Shown: piece by piece, positions 1-8,192 of the stretch
How positions within the stretch are numbered: position 1 is the first letter of the stretch
How the letters are laid out: each line of letters starts with the position of its first letter
Notes under the pieces: generated by a model
Told to the model about the DNA's origin: nothing
Database searches by the model: none
What the model saw: the letters and a program-made list of their open reading frames with translations, nothing else
DNA from: Polyangium sp. 6x1
GTDB lineage: Bacteria > Myxococcota_A > Polyangia > Polyangiales > Polyangiaceae
Direction: 5' to 3'
Assembly (NCBI RefSeq): GCF_029946515.1
Contig: NZ_JARZHH010000051.1
Coordinates: 22,946-86,945 of the forward strand
DNA: 64,000 nt
Made by a program: the position numbers and the translations under genes

Positions 1-416
1 GCAATGACGCGGGCGCGGGATACCCGGCGAAGGGCACGCGCATGGCGGGATTGTGCGACGCCGATCGCGTTGCGCGGACCGCACGGATCCGGATCTGCAC
101 GCCGCGCACGTTTCGCCAGCTACGGCAATGGCCCGAGGCCGTCTGTCACGAGGTCATGCACGTCCTCGGCGCGGCGTACCGCACGCCCGGATGGACCATT
201 CAAAAGGAGCATCAGACGATCAACGTCGTTGCCCCTATGCTGGTCAAGGCGAGGCGCAAGGATCCAGCGCTCGCCGCTCGCGCGGCCGGGGTTTTCGCGG
301 AAGCATGCCGCCGCTGCGCCGCGGCTCTTTCTCCGCCCACGAAATCGCCGATCATCGCGGAAGCCGAACGAGCCGCCGCAATGAGTGTTTCGCCGCCCGC
401 GTGCGGCGCTCGATGA
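1..416 (+). CDS. HExxH-motif protein, 5' end outside window
   Basis: The reading frame is open from the left edge (codons from base 3), so the true start is upstream; the first internal ATG is at 42. The visible 137 residues include CHEVMHVLG, an HExxH pattern as in zincin metallopeptidases, in a compact N-terminal part, followed by an Ala-rich helical tail ending CGAR. No third metal ligand can be assigned with certainty. The next gene starts 15 bp downstream, so the two are probably co-transcribed. Function unknown; the peptidase reading rests on one short motif. Confidence 0.55.
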   Translation, partial: NDAGAGYPAKGTRMAGLCDADRVARTARIRICTPRTFRQLRQWPEAVCHEVMHVLGAAYRTPGWTIQKEHQTINVVAPMLVKARRKDPALAARAAGVFAEACRRCAAALSPPTKSPIIAEAERAAAMSVSPPACGAR

Positions 417-431
417 AAGGAAGCGTTCACC

Positions 432-1775
432 ATGAAAAACCCTCTCGGCCGTCTGTTCTCCGCTCTCGGGGGGACCTCCGCGCCCGCGCCCGCTGCGCCC
501 CCGTCTCGCCCGGCATTGCCGCCCGCTCCCCTCTCATCGCCGTCTGTCGAGGTCCAGCGCGCCGAGGCGGCCGTCCTCGAATGCGAGCGCGCCGAGGCCG
601 ACGCGCAAGCGGCGCTCACGGCGGCGCGTCTGCCCTACGAGGACGCGCAGCGTGCGCATCAAGCGGCCCGTCGAGCGTTGCACGAGGCCGAGGACGCGGC
701 GGCCTCGGCTCCCGACGACGGTCATGCAGCGTCCACCCTCGCGGCGGCGCAGCAAGCCGAGGCGCGCGCCGCTGGGATCCTCGCGTCCTTTTCGCGGCGG
801 CATGACGCGGCCGGCGCGTCCCTCGAAAAGGCCCGCGCGGCACTCGCGGCGGCGCGGACGCGTCTCGAGGGGGCTCGCGCGGACGCCGATCGGACCGAGG
901 CCGAGGCGCGCATCGTGCGGGCCGGAGAGGACGCGCAAAAGGCAAGCGCAGCCTACGTCGCGACGCACCCCGGGCCGAAGCTCGCGGCGATCCTCGACAT
1001 GTCGCGTAAGGCGTTCGGCGAGGCGCGGGCCCGCGCCGGCGCGCTGCGCGCCGAGGTATTCGCCGCTCTCGACGCGGGGGAGGCGGGCGATCGGCGAGCG
1101 CTCGCGGCGGAGCCGCATCGGGCCCGGGAGATCAAGGCCGAGGCCGAGGAGCGCCGCGCCGCCGCTCGCGCCGTCCTGGAATCCCTCGCCGATGTCGAGC
1201 GCTGGTATGCGCACGCTGCGCCGGCCGTTGCCATGCTCGCGCTTGCGGGCGAGCTCGAACGCGAGGCGCGCGGGATGCTCGCCGAGCTCGCGGCCGAGGC
1301 GCACGAGGCCGGCGTCGATGCGCGCAAGCTGGGAAGCGAATTCGAGCCGGTGACTCCGAAGCTCGCCGAGGCGGCCGTGATGCTCGGTCGGTTCCTGGGA
1401 AGACCCGCCGAGGAGCGGACCGAAGCCGAGCGGCAATCGTACACGATCGATGTCGCGATCATGCGAGCACTCTCGACGCAATGGAGCCTGTCGGATCGAT
1501 TGCACGAGGGAAACTTCGGGCAGGCCCTTTCGAGCGAGGAGCGGGCGCGCCTGCTTCTACGCGATCCGGCCGGGAAGCCGCGGGCCATGCTGCGCGCCGA
1601 TCATGCGCGGCTGGTCGAGCAGGGCGATCAGAAGGCGCTCGAATACGAGGAGAAGCAGGGTCGGGGGACGGATCCGAGGCTCACGGCAATGCGGGCCGAG
1701 GACGAACGCCAGGCGACCGAGGCGCGCGCCCGCGTGCAAGGTCGAGGCGGGCGCGGGACGTTCGTCACGAATTGA
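432..1775 (+). CDS. Ala/Glu-rich coiled-coil protein of unknown function
   Basis: A 447-residue protein with a short N-terminal segment (MKNPLGRLFSALGG), a Pro/Ala linker, then a long run of Ala, Glu, Arg and Asp from about residue 38 to 240 with the heptad-like spacing of a coiled coil. A less repetitive C-terminal half follows, ending in a basic Gly-rich tail. No signal peptide or membrane segment. An AAGGAA Shine-Dalgarno sits 9 nt before the ATG. It follows the HExxH gene by 15 bp. No family recognised; a structural or scaffold role is only a guess. Confidence 0.7.
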   Translation: MKNPLGRLFSALGGTSAPAPAAPPSRPALPPAPLSSPSVEVQRAEAAVLECERAEADAQAALTAARLPYEDAQRAHQAARRALHEAEDAAASAPDDGHAASTLAAAQQAEARAAGILASFSRRHDAAGASLEKARAALAAARTRLEGARADADRTEAEARIVRAGEDAQKASAAYVATHPGPKLAAILDMSRKAFGEARARAGALRAEVFAALDAGEAGDRRALAAEPHRAREIKAEAEERRAAARAVLESLADVERWYAHAAPAVAMLALAGELEREARGMLAELAAEAHEAGVDARKLGSEFEPVTPKLAEAAVMLGRFLGRPAEERTEAERQSYTIDVAIMRALSTQWSLSDRLHEGNFGQALSSEERARLLLRDPAGKPRAMLRADHARLVEQGDQKALEYEEKQGRGTDPRLTAMRAEDERQATEARARVQGRGGRGTFVTN

Positions 1776-1797
1776 GCGCCGCATTACTGGGCCTGGA

Positions 1798-2520
1798 TCA
1801 GGGGTCTATCTCTATCGTGCCAGCCACGAAAGCCGAGGGGGGGACCTCTGCGCCAAGGCTGTAATAGTCATACTGCGGGCTGGCGGGTGAACCCACGCAT
1901 GTTCCGTTAGCTCCTTTCGCATACACGGTATCGATTTGCAACTTTGACACCACGGGGTAAAGCACGTATTGTAATCCCGTGTTGCAATCAATCAGCGTTG
2001 TCGTTACGGCGTATTTGGGAGTGGCGCATCCTGCCACGGCATAGACTGATCCGATAAGCGTAGCGCATGCTGCGTCGCTGTAGTAGTTTGCTGTCATGCC
2101 ACCCCCAATCGGCATACACCGCCGCGTTCCGTCGCTAGCTAGCTGAAAGTAGCAGTCTTCTTGCCGCTGAGAGTCATACCACGTCCCAATGATTGGAGCT
2201 CTCGCCCCATCGGTAGCCTTCCAATACTTCGCCTTCAGGCGCGATCCGCTCGTAGGCTCCGCGGCTGCATCGGGGACGGGATCGGTCAGGGCATCGAAGA
2301 TTCCGCCGTCATCATCGACGCCGCCCATCCCGCTCGCGCCGCCCATCCCGCTCGCGCCGCCCATCCCGCTCGCGCCTCCCATACCACTCGTGCCGCCCGC
2401 GCCCGTTGTCGTGACACCGCTGCTCGACAACTCGAGACGATCGGACGCGGAGCATGCAGCCATTGCGACGTAAACCACGCACGTGCCGAAAAGCATTCCT
2501 GATACGCTCTTAATCCTCAT
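1798..2520 (-). CDS. Gly/Met-repeat lipoprotein
   Basis: A 240-residue predicted lipoprotein. The start at MRIKS gives a normal signal peptide ending in MAAC (lipobox, Cys about 18); the frame continues upstream to 2718 but that extension is Arg/Ser-rich and reads as noise. After the Cys come several near-identical GGASGM repeats, a flexible linker type common in myxobacterial surface lipoproteins, then an Asp-rich patch. A roughly 140-residue domain with Cys pairs follows (C-Y-F, R-R-C-M, D-A-A-C, V-A-G-C, I-D-C, G-T-C), probably disulfide-bonded outside the cytoplasm. Function unknown. Confidence 0.75.
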   Translation of the reverse strand: MRIKSVSGMLFGTCVVYVAMAACSASDRLELSSSGVTTTGAGGTSGMGGASGMGGASGMGGASGMGGVDDDGGIFDALTDPVPDAAAEPTSGSRLKAKYWKATDGARAPIIGTWYDSQRQEDCYFQLASDGTRRCMPIGGGMTANYYSDAACATLIGSVYAVAGCATPKYAVTTTLIDCNTGLQYVLYPVVSKLQIDTVYAKGANGTCVGSPASPQYDYYSLGAEVPPSAFVAGTIEIDP

Positions 2521-3062
2521 AACTACGCCTCCCATGTCGGCTGTGATCGCCGGGTGATCGAGCGTACAGAAGGGAACCTCCGAAGGAAAAGGAAAGGGCG
2601 CGGTCCCGACACGCGAGGACGGCCGCGAGCGCCGCGAGGACGGCCGCGAGCTCGTGCTCGTGCTCTTCACCCGGGCGGCGCGGCTCGACGCGCGAGGACA
2701 GCCGCGAGCGCGCAGCACGAGGCGCCCTGGTCCTCGGCCTCGTTCGGCTCGACCATGACCTCGGCGAGCGCCGCGAGCGCAGCGAGGACGGCCGCGAGCT
2801 CGTGCTCGTGCTCTTCACCCGGGCGGCGCGGCTCGCCGCGCGAGTGACGGCCGCGAGCGCCCGAATATGCGGGCACGACGAACGCGATACCGTTCGGGCG
2901 CGGCACGCTATTCGCCCGCCGCCCTTGTCGATCGACGCTTGATCTCGGCCTCGTGTATTACGCTTCCGCTTCACTTCTCGCATACCGGAATCGTGGAAAA
3001 GCCGCTCGTCGTGCTCTATCCGTGAACTCGGGCCGCCCGATGCGGCCCGGGAGCGATGCACA
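2521..3062. repeat. Intergenic region with a ~75-bp direct repeat and a hairpin
   Basis: This 542-bp stretch separates divergent genes. It holds two copies of a ~75-bp direct repeat starting near 2636 and 2784, both containing GAGGACGGCCGCGAGCTCG and a CTCGTGCTCGTGCTCTTCA core, about 148 bp apart. Read on the minus strand the repeat encodes EEHEHELAAVLAALA; one frame (2667-2906) gives a 79-residue peptide starting GTG, but the second copy is out of frame with the first, so I read it as repeat or decayed coding DNA. A perfect hairpin (3029-3049: CGGGCCGC, loop CCGAT, GCGGCCCG) lies just before the sigma factor's Shine-Dalgarno. Confidence 0.6.
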
Positions 3063-3602
3063 ATGCAGCGCAAGGGACCCGAGCGCCCGAGAGGCGCGAG
3101 CGGGGCGGGATACCTCTACGCCGAACAGCGGGAACGCGTAATCGCGCTTCTGCTCCGCCTCGGCGTGCACGAGGACGACGCGCCCGACGTGCTGCACGAG
3201 GTTTTTGCGACGTACGCGCGGCGGGAGGCCGAGGGCGCGTCTATCAAGAGCCCCGCCGATTATCTGCGGCAGATCGCCCGTAGGCACGCCGCGAATTATC
3301 GCAGGCTCCACCGCTGGCGGATCGAGGTGGCTACGAGCCCCGGGCGCATCGAGGAAGCCCCGGATCCGTCTCCTTCGCCAGAGGCGCGCGCCGCGCTTGC
3401 GCAATGGTGTGACCGAGCCGAACGGCTGCCGCCCGTCGAGCGGGCCGCGTTGCGGCTCCACCTCGAAGGCTATTCGATCGACGAGATAGCGCGGAGGCTC
3501 GAAACCTCGCGCGCTACCGCTTGGAAACGATTGACCAGCGCCCGCAAGGCGCTTGCATCGAGGAAGGTGCGACATGAAAACCCAAGAAAGCCCCACCGCT
3601 AG
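3063..3602 (+). CDS. ECF-type RNA polymerase sigma factor
   Basis: A 179-residue sigma-70-family protein of ECF size. Residues about 20-85 fit region 2 (helical, ending RRHAANYRRLHRWR); a short Pro-rich linker follows; residues about 115-170 fit region 4, with the helix-turn-helix YSIDEIARRLETSRATAWKR. It would direct RNA polymerase to a small set of promoters. GGGAG precedes the ATG by about 8 nt and abuts an 8-bp hairpin at 3029-3049. No obvious zinc-finger anti-sigma factor is adjacent; the overlapping downstream gene is soluble-looking and of unknown family. Confidence 0.85.
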   Translation: MQRKGPERPRGASGAGYLYAEQRERVIALLLRLGVHEDDAPDVLHEVFATYARREAEGASIKSPADYLRQIARRHAANYRRLHRWRIEVATSPGRIEEAPDPSPSPEARAALAQWCDRAERLPPVERAALRLHLEGYSIDEIARRLETSRATAWKRLTSARKALASRKVRHENPRKPHR

Positions 3603-4044
3603 ACTTCATTACTACCCCGACGGCCGGATCATGGTCGAGGTTCCGCACGAGATCGACGGGCAAACCGCATTCCTCGTGTTTTTGCAGGAGCGGCCGGAAC
3701 TGCAATTCGCGGGAGTCTTCCGCGACGTTCCGACCGACCGACCGAGCCTCTTTCGACGCGAGAAGATCCCGCCCGGTGATGTCCCCAGCTACGACAACGT
3801 GCGAAGCCGGGCGCGGACGATTGCGGGCCGCGCGATTGCACAAGGCCCGTTACAGCGGCTCATTCGTGCCGTGGTCCGATGCTTCTACGGGGGCGCGGAC
3901 TACTGGCATTGCCTGAACGACTGCCACGAGTTGCGCGACGTAGAGATCAAGGCCGACGATCCGCCGCCGCCGTCGTCGGGGCCCGCTTCTGCTCGCCCCT
4001 CGTCCCGGGTAGTCCCCTCGTCCACACGCCGCCCGCCGCGGTGA
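3574..4044 (+). CDS. Hypothetical protein translationally coupled to the ECF sigma factor
   Basis: A 156-residue protein. The start at 3574 is chosen because AGGAAGG lies 6 nt before this ATG; the gene then overlaps the end of the sigma factor by 29 bp, so the pair is coupled. Residues 10-120 look like one folded domain (LHYYPDGRIMVEVPHE at the start; a YWHCLNDCHEL Cys/His patch near 115-125), followed by a Pro/Ser/Arg-rich tail. No membrane helix. The position suggests a partner or modulator of the sigma factor, but no anti-sigma motif is visible. Confidence 0.75.
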   Translation: MKTQESPTARLHYYPDGRIMVEVPHEIDGQTAFLVFLQERPELQFAGVFRDVPTDRPSLFRREKIPPGDVPSYDNVRSRARTIAGRAIAQGPLQRLIRAVVRCFYGGADYWHCLNDCHELRDVEIKADDPPPPSSGPASARPSSRVVPSSTRRPPR

Positions 4045-4220
4045 TCGAGCTGCCCCCACCTTCACCTGCTACACGTGCCCCGCGCGGCGCTACTCGTGCC
4101 GCTGCTACGCCCTGAACTCGTGCCGCTCGGCATGGGGCTCGCGTGGTTCGGTCTGCCGATCGGGAAGGGGTGAGACCCCGGGCGACCTCTCGACGGGCCG
4201 CCCGGGGGCATGGGACCGGC

Positions 4221-4658
4221 CTATGCGCGGCGCTTGCGCGATGCCTTCACCTTGGACGCGGGCGCGCTCCTCGGCGAGCTCTCGACGGTCGGGGCGGGCG
4301 CACCCTTGACGCCGGCCGGCGCATCCTGGAGAAGCGCCGCGAGCGCACGCGCGAGGCGCGCCGCGTCCTCGTATCGGCCCGCTCGCCGCGCCTCGCTCAT
4401 GTCCCCCTCGATGCGCGCCGCGAGCTCGTCCAGGGTGCTCGGCGCGTGCGCATTGCGGGGCGCCTCGATGCTGGGCGCGGGCGCGCTCGTGCTTTCTGCG
4501 CCGCCCGCCCGGACCGTGCTCGGCGCGCCGCCCGGAAGTGTGCCGGAATCGTGCCGAACCCCCTCGCGAAGGGGGGTGTCAGGGGGCATCGCGGGGGGGG
4601 TCGGGACCGGGGGAGCCTGGAAAACCACGGGATTTAGCGCTAGAGGCGCGCTTGCCAT
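4221..4658 (-). CDS. Small Pro/Ala-rich protein with a helical domain
   Basis: A 145-residue protein with a disordered Pro-rich N-terminal half, a helical stretch (residues about 80-112, STLDELAARIEGDMSEARR and following) and a basic C-terminus ending KASRKRRA. Its ATG lies 3 nt from a hexanucleotide satellite array that forms its entire upstream leader; on this strand the array reads GGAAGC/GGGAGC, and the last unit (GGAAGC, 3-nt gap) could act as a weak Shine-Dalgarno. No family recognised. Confidence 0.55.
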   Translation of the reverse strand: MASAPLALNPVVFQAPPVPTPPAMPPDTPLREGVRHDSGTLPGGAPSTVRAGGAESTSAPAPSIEAPRNAHAPSTLDELAARIEGDMSEARRAGRYEDAARLARALAALLQDAPAGVKGAPAPTVESSPRSAPASKVKASRKRRA

Positions 4659-4661
4659 TCT

Positions 4662-4793
4662 GCTTCCGCTTCCGCTCCCGCTCCCGCTTCCGCTCCCGCT
4701 TCCGCTCCCGCTTCCGCTCCCGCTTCCGCTCCCGCTTCCGCTCCCGCTTCCGCTCCCGCTTCCGCTCCCGCTTCCGCTCCCGCACCCGCTTCC
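4662..4793. repeat. Hexanucleotide satellite array 1 (GCTTCC/GCTCCC)
   Basis: A tandem array of hexamers alternating GCTTCC and GCTCCC; eight consecutive perfect 12-bp units run from 4686 to 4781, with degenerate units at both ends. It fills most of the gap between the divergent genes starting at 4658 (minus) and 4989 (plus). In protein terms it reads Arg-Ser, Leu-Pro or Glu-Ala-Gly depending on frame, which creates spurious open frames. Confidence 0.95.
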
Positions 4794-4988
4794 TTTAACG
4801 AGGTCGACCCAAGGGGCGACGGCCTGCGCAAGCTCGCACGGACGCGGCGCAGAGGAGGCTCGACCGCGTCTTGACGATCAACCTCATCAATCTGCGAAAA
4901 AGGCCTCTCCAAGGGGGAGCTCGCCAGCGTCGCGCGCGCCGTGGGCGGGCGGCTCGACTTTGCCGTCCCGGCCGGCTATCTCTTGCCG

Positions 4989-5456
4989 ATGCGATCGTTG
5001 TCTCCCCTCATGTTCGTCGGGCTCGCCGTGCTTACGCCCCTCGTTTGGGTTGCCTGCGCCGAGCCGCCTTCGGGAAACGCCCCCGTGACGCCGTCCGCCG
5101 ACACAAGGGCAGGCTCCTCGCCGCCGTCCGCTGCGCCGCCCTCCACCGCAGCATGCGATACGCTTCGTGCCGAAGTTCGCGACGCTTTGGGCAAAGCGCA
5201 AGCCAAATCCGCCGCTTGCACGACCGAAGCCGATTGCGAGATGCTTTCGGATGGCATTTGCATGGCCGCGAGCTGCGGCGTCAGCATTGCCAAAGCCGCG
5301 CGGGCCACGTACGAGGCGGACCGAAAACGTATCACGGAGCCGGCTTGTGAGGCTTGGACCAAGAGCGGCTGCGACAAGCTCGTACCCATCCCGGTCCCCT
5401 CGTGCCCTGTGCTCGTGCCCATTTGTAAAGACGGAGTCTGCACTTCGCGGTATTGA
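4989..5456 (+). CDS. Cys-containing lipoprotein
   Basis: A 155-residue lipoprotein. The start at 4989 gives MRSLSPLMFVG, a hydrophobic core and the lipobox WVAC (Cys about 23). A Pro/Ser/Ala linker leads to a domain with regularly spaced cysteines (STAACD, KSAACT, EADCEM, DGICM, AASCG, EPACE, KSGCD, PSCP, ICKDGVC), suggesting several disulfides in the periplasm or at the surface. Similar EADC-x-C modules occur in many small myxobacterial lipoproteins. Role unknown. Confidence 0.75.
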   Translation: MRSLSPLMFVGLAVLTPLVWVACAEPPSGNAPVTPSADTRAGSSPPSAAPPSTAACDTLRAEVRDALGKAQAKSAACTTEADCEMLSDGICMAASCGVSIAKAARATYEADRKRITEPACEAWTKSGCDKLVPIPVPSCPVLVPICKDGVCTSRY

Positions 5457-5989
5457 GCTCGATTTCGAAAGGAGCTTCGCAGCGGCGAGCGCGCCATGCG
5501 CGGGGTGCAGCTCTGCATCCGGCGCATGGCGGCAAACGCCTGAAGGACGCTCGAGAGCAGCGGAGGAGCTCCTCGACCTCGCGCACGACGAATCGCGGCA
5601 ACCTCCCGATCGCCTCCACGCGCTCCCACCCGCGCTCCCACCCGCGCTCCCGCCCGCGCTCCCGCTCCTGCTCCCGCTCCTGCTTCTGCTTCCGCTCCCG
5701 CTCCCGCTCCCGCTTCCGCTTCCGCTCCCGCTTCCGCTTCCGCTCCCGCTTCCGCTTCCGCTTCCGCTCCCGCTTCCGCTCCCGCTACGGGTTCGGCGTA
5801 ACCCGCTGGATCCGCATCCTACTGACGCCGGATCGGCCCCGCTGGCGCGGGTCGGTGCCACTTCGGACCCCGTGGCCGCCCTTTGGGTCGTCCCCGGCGC
5901 CGATCCCCGGACGATGCTGCTTGCCGTGCTCGTGCAAGGCGAGGTCACGGCGGCGGCGGCTGGCGACATCGACGTCGCGACCATCGCGC
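5457..5989. repeat. Gap with hexanucleotide satellite array 2 (about 5620-5788)
   Basis: No convincing gene lies here. From about 5620 to 5788 the sequence is a longer and more degenerate version of array 1: CGCTCCC units first, then mixed GCTTCC, GCTCCC and GCTCCT hexamers. A short stretch after it (about 5880-5990) has an open frame reading LLAVLVQGEVTAAAAGDID, which may be the decayed front of the small gene that follows. Confidence 0.9.
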
Positions 5990-6178
5990 ATGGTGCAGCG
6001 GAGAAGCTCCATCGCGTTCCCGGCAGACGACGAGCGGGATCTCATCGCGCACCTGATTTGCAAGCTTCCGGAGGACGAGCGCCACAAGGTGCGGAAAGGT
6101 ATCGAGGAGTGCATCGCGCAATCGCTGCACGTGCTCTCGGAAGAGCTCACGAGCTTCAACGAAGGCCCGCAGCAGTAG
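5990..6178 (+). CDS. Small acidic hypothetical protein
   Basis: A 62-residue frame whose last ~52 residues look protein-like: FPADDERDLIAHLICKLPE, then a KVRKGIEECIAQSLHVLSEE helix. The ATG at 5990 is the nearest start; the frame is open further upstream through satellite repeat, which suggests a longer ancestor disrupted by array expansion. It ends 2 bp from the convergent arsA stop. Function unknown and existence uncertain. Confidence 0.4.
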   Translation: MVQRRSSIAFPADDERDLIAHLICKLPEDERHKVRKGIEECIAQSLHVLSEELTSFNEGPQQ

Positions 6179-6179
6179 G

Positions 6180-7949
6180 CTATTCGGAGGGATGCGCCAG
6201 CGAAAGCAGACGCGTGGGGCCGACGGGCTCCTCGGTCATCCAAGGGACGATGGCGAGCCTCTGCGCGTGCTGTTCGCGCACCACGTGTATCTGCTCGAGC
6301 TCGGCCGCGATGCGCTGCGCGAGGCAGGGGTCCGTCGAGCCGGCGGCTGCGAGGCTGCTGTTGATCACCCAGCCGAAGGGCTCGATCCCGGCGCGCCTGA
6401 GATCCGCCTGCAATCGCGCCGCTTCGGAGACGGGCGTCGTCTCCGCGAGCGTCACGACCAGGACCTTCGTGTACTGCGGATCGCGCAGCCTCATGAGGGG
6501 GGTCACGATGCGGGACGCATGCTGCGCGTCGACGTCTCCGACGACTGTCTGCCGGTGATACGAGCCCGTGGCGTCGAGCAGGAGCAACGTGTGTCCCGTG
6601 GGCGCCGTGTCGAGGACGACGAAGCTCGATCGCGCTTGCGAGACGGTCCTCGTAAAGGCGGCGAAGACGGCGACCTCCTCGTAGCAGGGGGATCGCAGGT
6701 CTTCGGCCAGCAATGCTCGTCCCGCTTCGTCGAGCTTGGCCCCGCGCGTCGCCATCACGCGGTCCACATACGCCTTCGTCTCCACGGCGGGATCGATGCG
6801 GCTGATCCTTAGGTGCGGAAGTTCGCCCGCGAGCGTCGCGGCGACGTGCGCCGCAGGGTCGGTGGTGCTCAGGTGGACATCGTGACCTCGCGACGCGAGC
6901 TCGGCTGCGATCGACGCGGCAATCGTCGTTTTCCCCACGCCGCCTTTGCCCATCACCATCACGAGCCCACGCCCGGGCGCCGCGATCTCGTCGATGAGGG
7001 ATTGGAGGGGTGGCAACGAAGGCGTCGCGAGCGGAGGGACTGCACGCGCGAGGGCTGCGGACGCGCGATCGTCCAGCAATGCGCGGAGCGCCGGAAGACC
7101 GACCATGTTGAAAGCGCGCAAAGGGACGCGCGTCGTGGGCAGTCCTTGCAGCCGAGGAGACATGTCGCGCAGCGCCTCGCGCCCCCGCTCTTCGAGCGCA
7201 AGGGCCACCGAATCGGCACGGTTTGTCGCCTCGAATACGGCGTTGACGACGAGTCGCTGGTTCTTCAGGCCCAGCGCTTCGAGCTCGCCTGACGTCCGAT
7301 CCGCTTCCCGCAGGGCTGCGTGGTCCGCCCGCGTGACGAGCACGATGGTCGTGCGCGCGGCGTCGGCCAGAGCATCCACCGCGGCGACGAAGCGCGCCTC
7401 CTGCATTTTCAGCCCTGAATGGGGGCCCAGACACGAGGCCCCGGACGGGGTCGATTGGAGGAAGCCCGACCATGCGCGCGGCAAGCTGAGGAGCCGCAAC
7501 GTGTGCCCTGTGGGCGCCGTGTCGAAGAGCACGTGATCGAACGGCACGCTCTGTTCGTCCCCGGCGAGGAGCTCGGCGAACTCGTCGAACGCGGCGATCT
7601 CCACGGTGCATGCTCCGGCGAGCTGCTCGCGTAGCTCGGCGATTTGCGTCTCCGACCAGATCGCGAGATAGGGCGCGACCACGCGCTTTCGGTAATCATC
7701 GGCCGCCTTCTCCGGGTCGATGTTGAGCGCGAAGAGCCGGTCGACGCCGGGGATCGGCGTGGGCCGTTGCGACAGCGGCACGCCGAGCATCTCGTCCAGG
7801 TTCGACGCCGGATCGGTGCTGACGAGGAGGATACGTTTCCCGGCGTCCGCGAGTCGGATCGCAGTCGCACACGCGAGCGCGGTCTTGCCGACGCCGCCCT
7901 TCCCCGTGAAGAACAGAAAACGGCTCGGCTGTTCCAGGAAGCTCGTCAA
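6180..7949 (-). CDS. arsA: Arsenite-translocating-type ATPase ArsA (two-domain)
   Basis: A 589-residue soluble ATPase with two homologous halves, as in E. coli ArsA (583 aa). P-loops GKGGVGKT are at residues 16-23 and again near 325. Signature segments DTAPTGHTLRLL and DTAPTGHTLLLL are present. The three Cys that bind As(III)/Sb(III) in the family are kept: ACTVEIAAFDEF (Cys114), GASCLGPHSG and LRSPCYEE. The start is set at TTG 7949 because GGAAGGAG precedes it at good spacing and the protein then begins just before the P-loop; the frame itself opens at 8078. No arsB, arsR, arsC or arsD is adjacent, so the membrane partner must be elsewhere. Confidence 0.93.
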   Translation of the reverse strand: MTSFLEQPSRFLFFTGKGGVGKTALACATAIRLADAGKRILLVSTDPASNLDEMLGVPLSQRPTPIPGVDRLFALNIDPEKAADDYRKRVVAPYLAIWSETQIAELREQLAGACTVEIAAFDEFAELLAGDEQSVPFDHVLFDTAPTGHTLRLLSLPRAWSGFLQSTPSGASCLGPHSGLKMQEARFVAAVDALADAARTTIVLVTRADHAALREADRTSGELEALGLKNQRLVVNAVFEATNRADSVALALEERGREALRDMSPRLQGLPTTRVPLRAFNMVGLPALRALLDDRASAALARAVPPLATPSLPPLQSLIDEIAAPGRGLVMVMGKGGVGKTTIAASIAAELASRGHDVHLSTTDPAAHVAATLAGELPHLRISRIDPAVETKAYVDRVMATRGAKLDEAGRALLAEDLRSPCYEEVAVFAAFTRTVSQARSSFVVLDTAPTGHTLLLLDATGSYHRQTVVGDVDAQHASRIVTPLMRLRDPQYTKVLVVTLAETTPVSEAARLQADLRRAGIEPFGWVINSSLAAAGSTDPCLAQRIAAELEQIHVVREQHAQRLAIVPWMTEEPVGPTRLLSLAHPSE

Positions 7950-8154
7950 GACTCCGTCTCCTTCCGACTTCTCTCGTCGTACGTCTCGGCTGGCCTCGGA
8001 TACGTGCAGGATGCCGGCTGCTCCGTCAACTGCTTCCAGCCACTCCCGCGCATCTGCGTCAATCCGCTCGCCAGACACGGCAGCGGGATCCCCGACCCGT
8101 GGAAATCCAGCCCAGATCCACGGGGTTGGCGACCCCGGGTCAGAAGGACCGGAA

Positions 8155-8180
8155 CCCTATCCCGCTCCCGCTCCCGCCTC
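8155..8180. repeat. Short hexanucleotide satellite remnant
   Basis: About four CCCGCT hexamers lie between the stop of the lipid kinase gene and the arsA leader, in the same orientation as arrays 1-3. The rest of this 240-bp gap shows nothing else. Confidence 0.7.
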
Positions 8181-8192
8181 CCCCCGAGGAAA

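Noticed and set aside
2667..2906. 79-residue minus-strand frame reading EEHEHELAAVLAALA
   Set aside because: The peptide is encoded by a direct repeat whose second copy is frame-shifted; no Shine-Dalgarno precedes the GTG.
4662..5788. Tandem hexamer arrays as a CRISPR
   Set aside because: No spacers: units are contiguous 6/12-bp repeats, and no cas genes are present.
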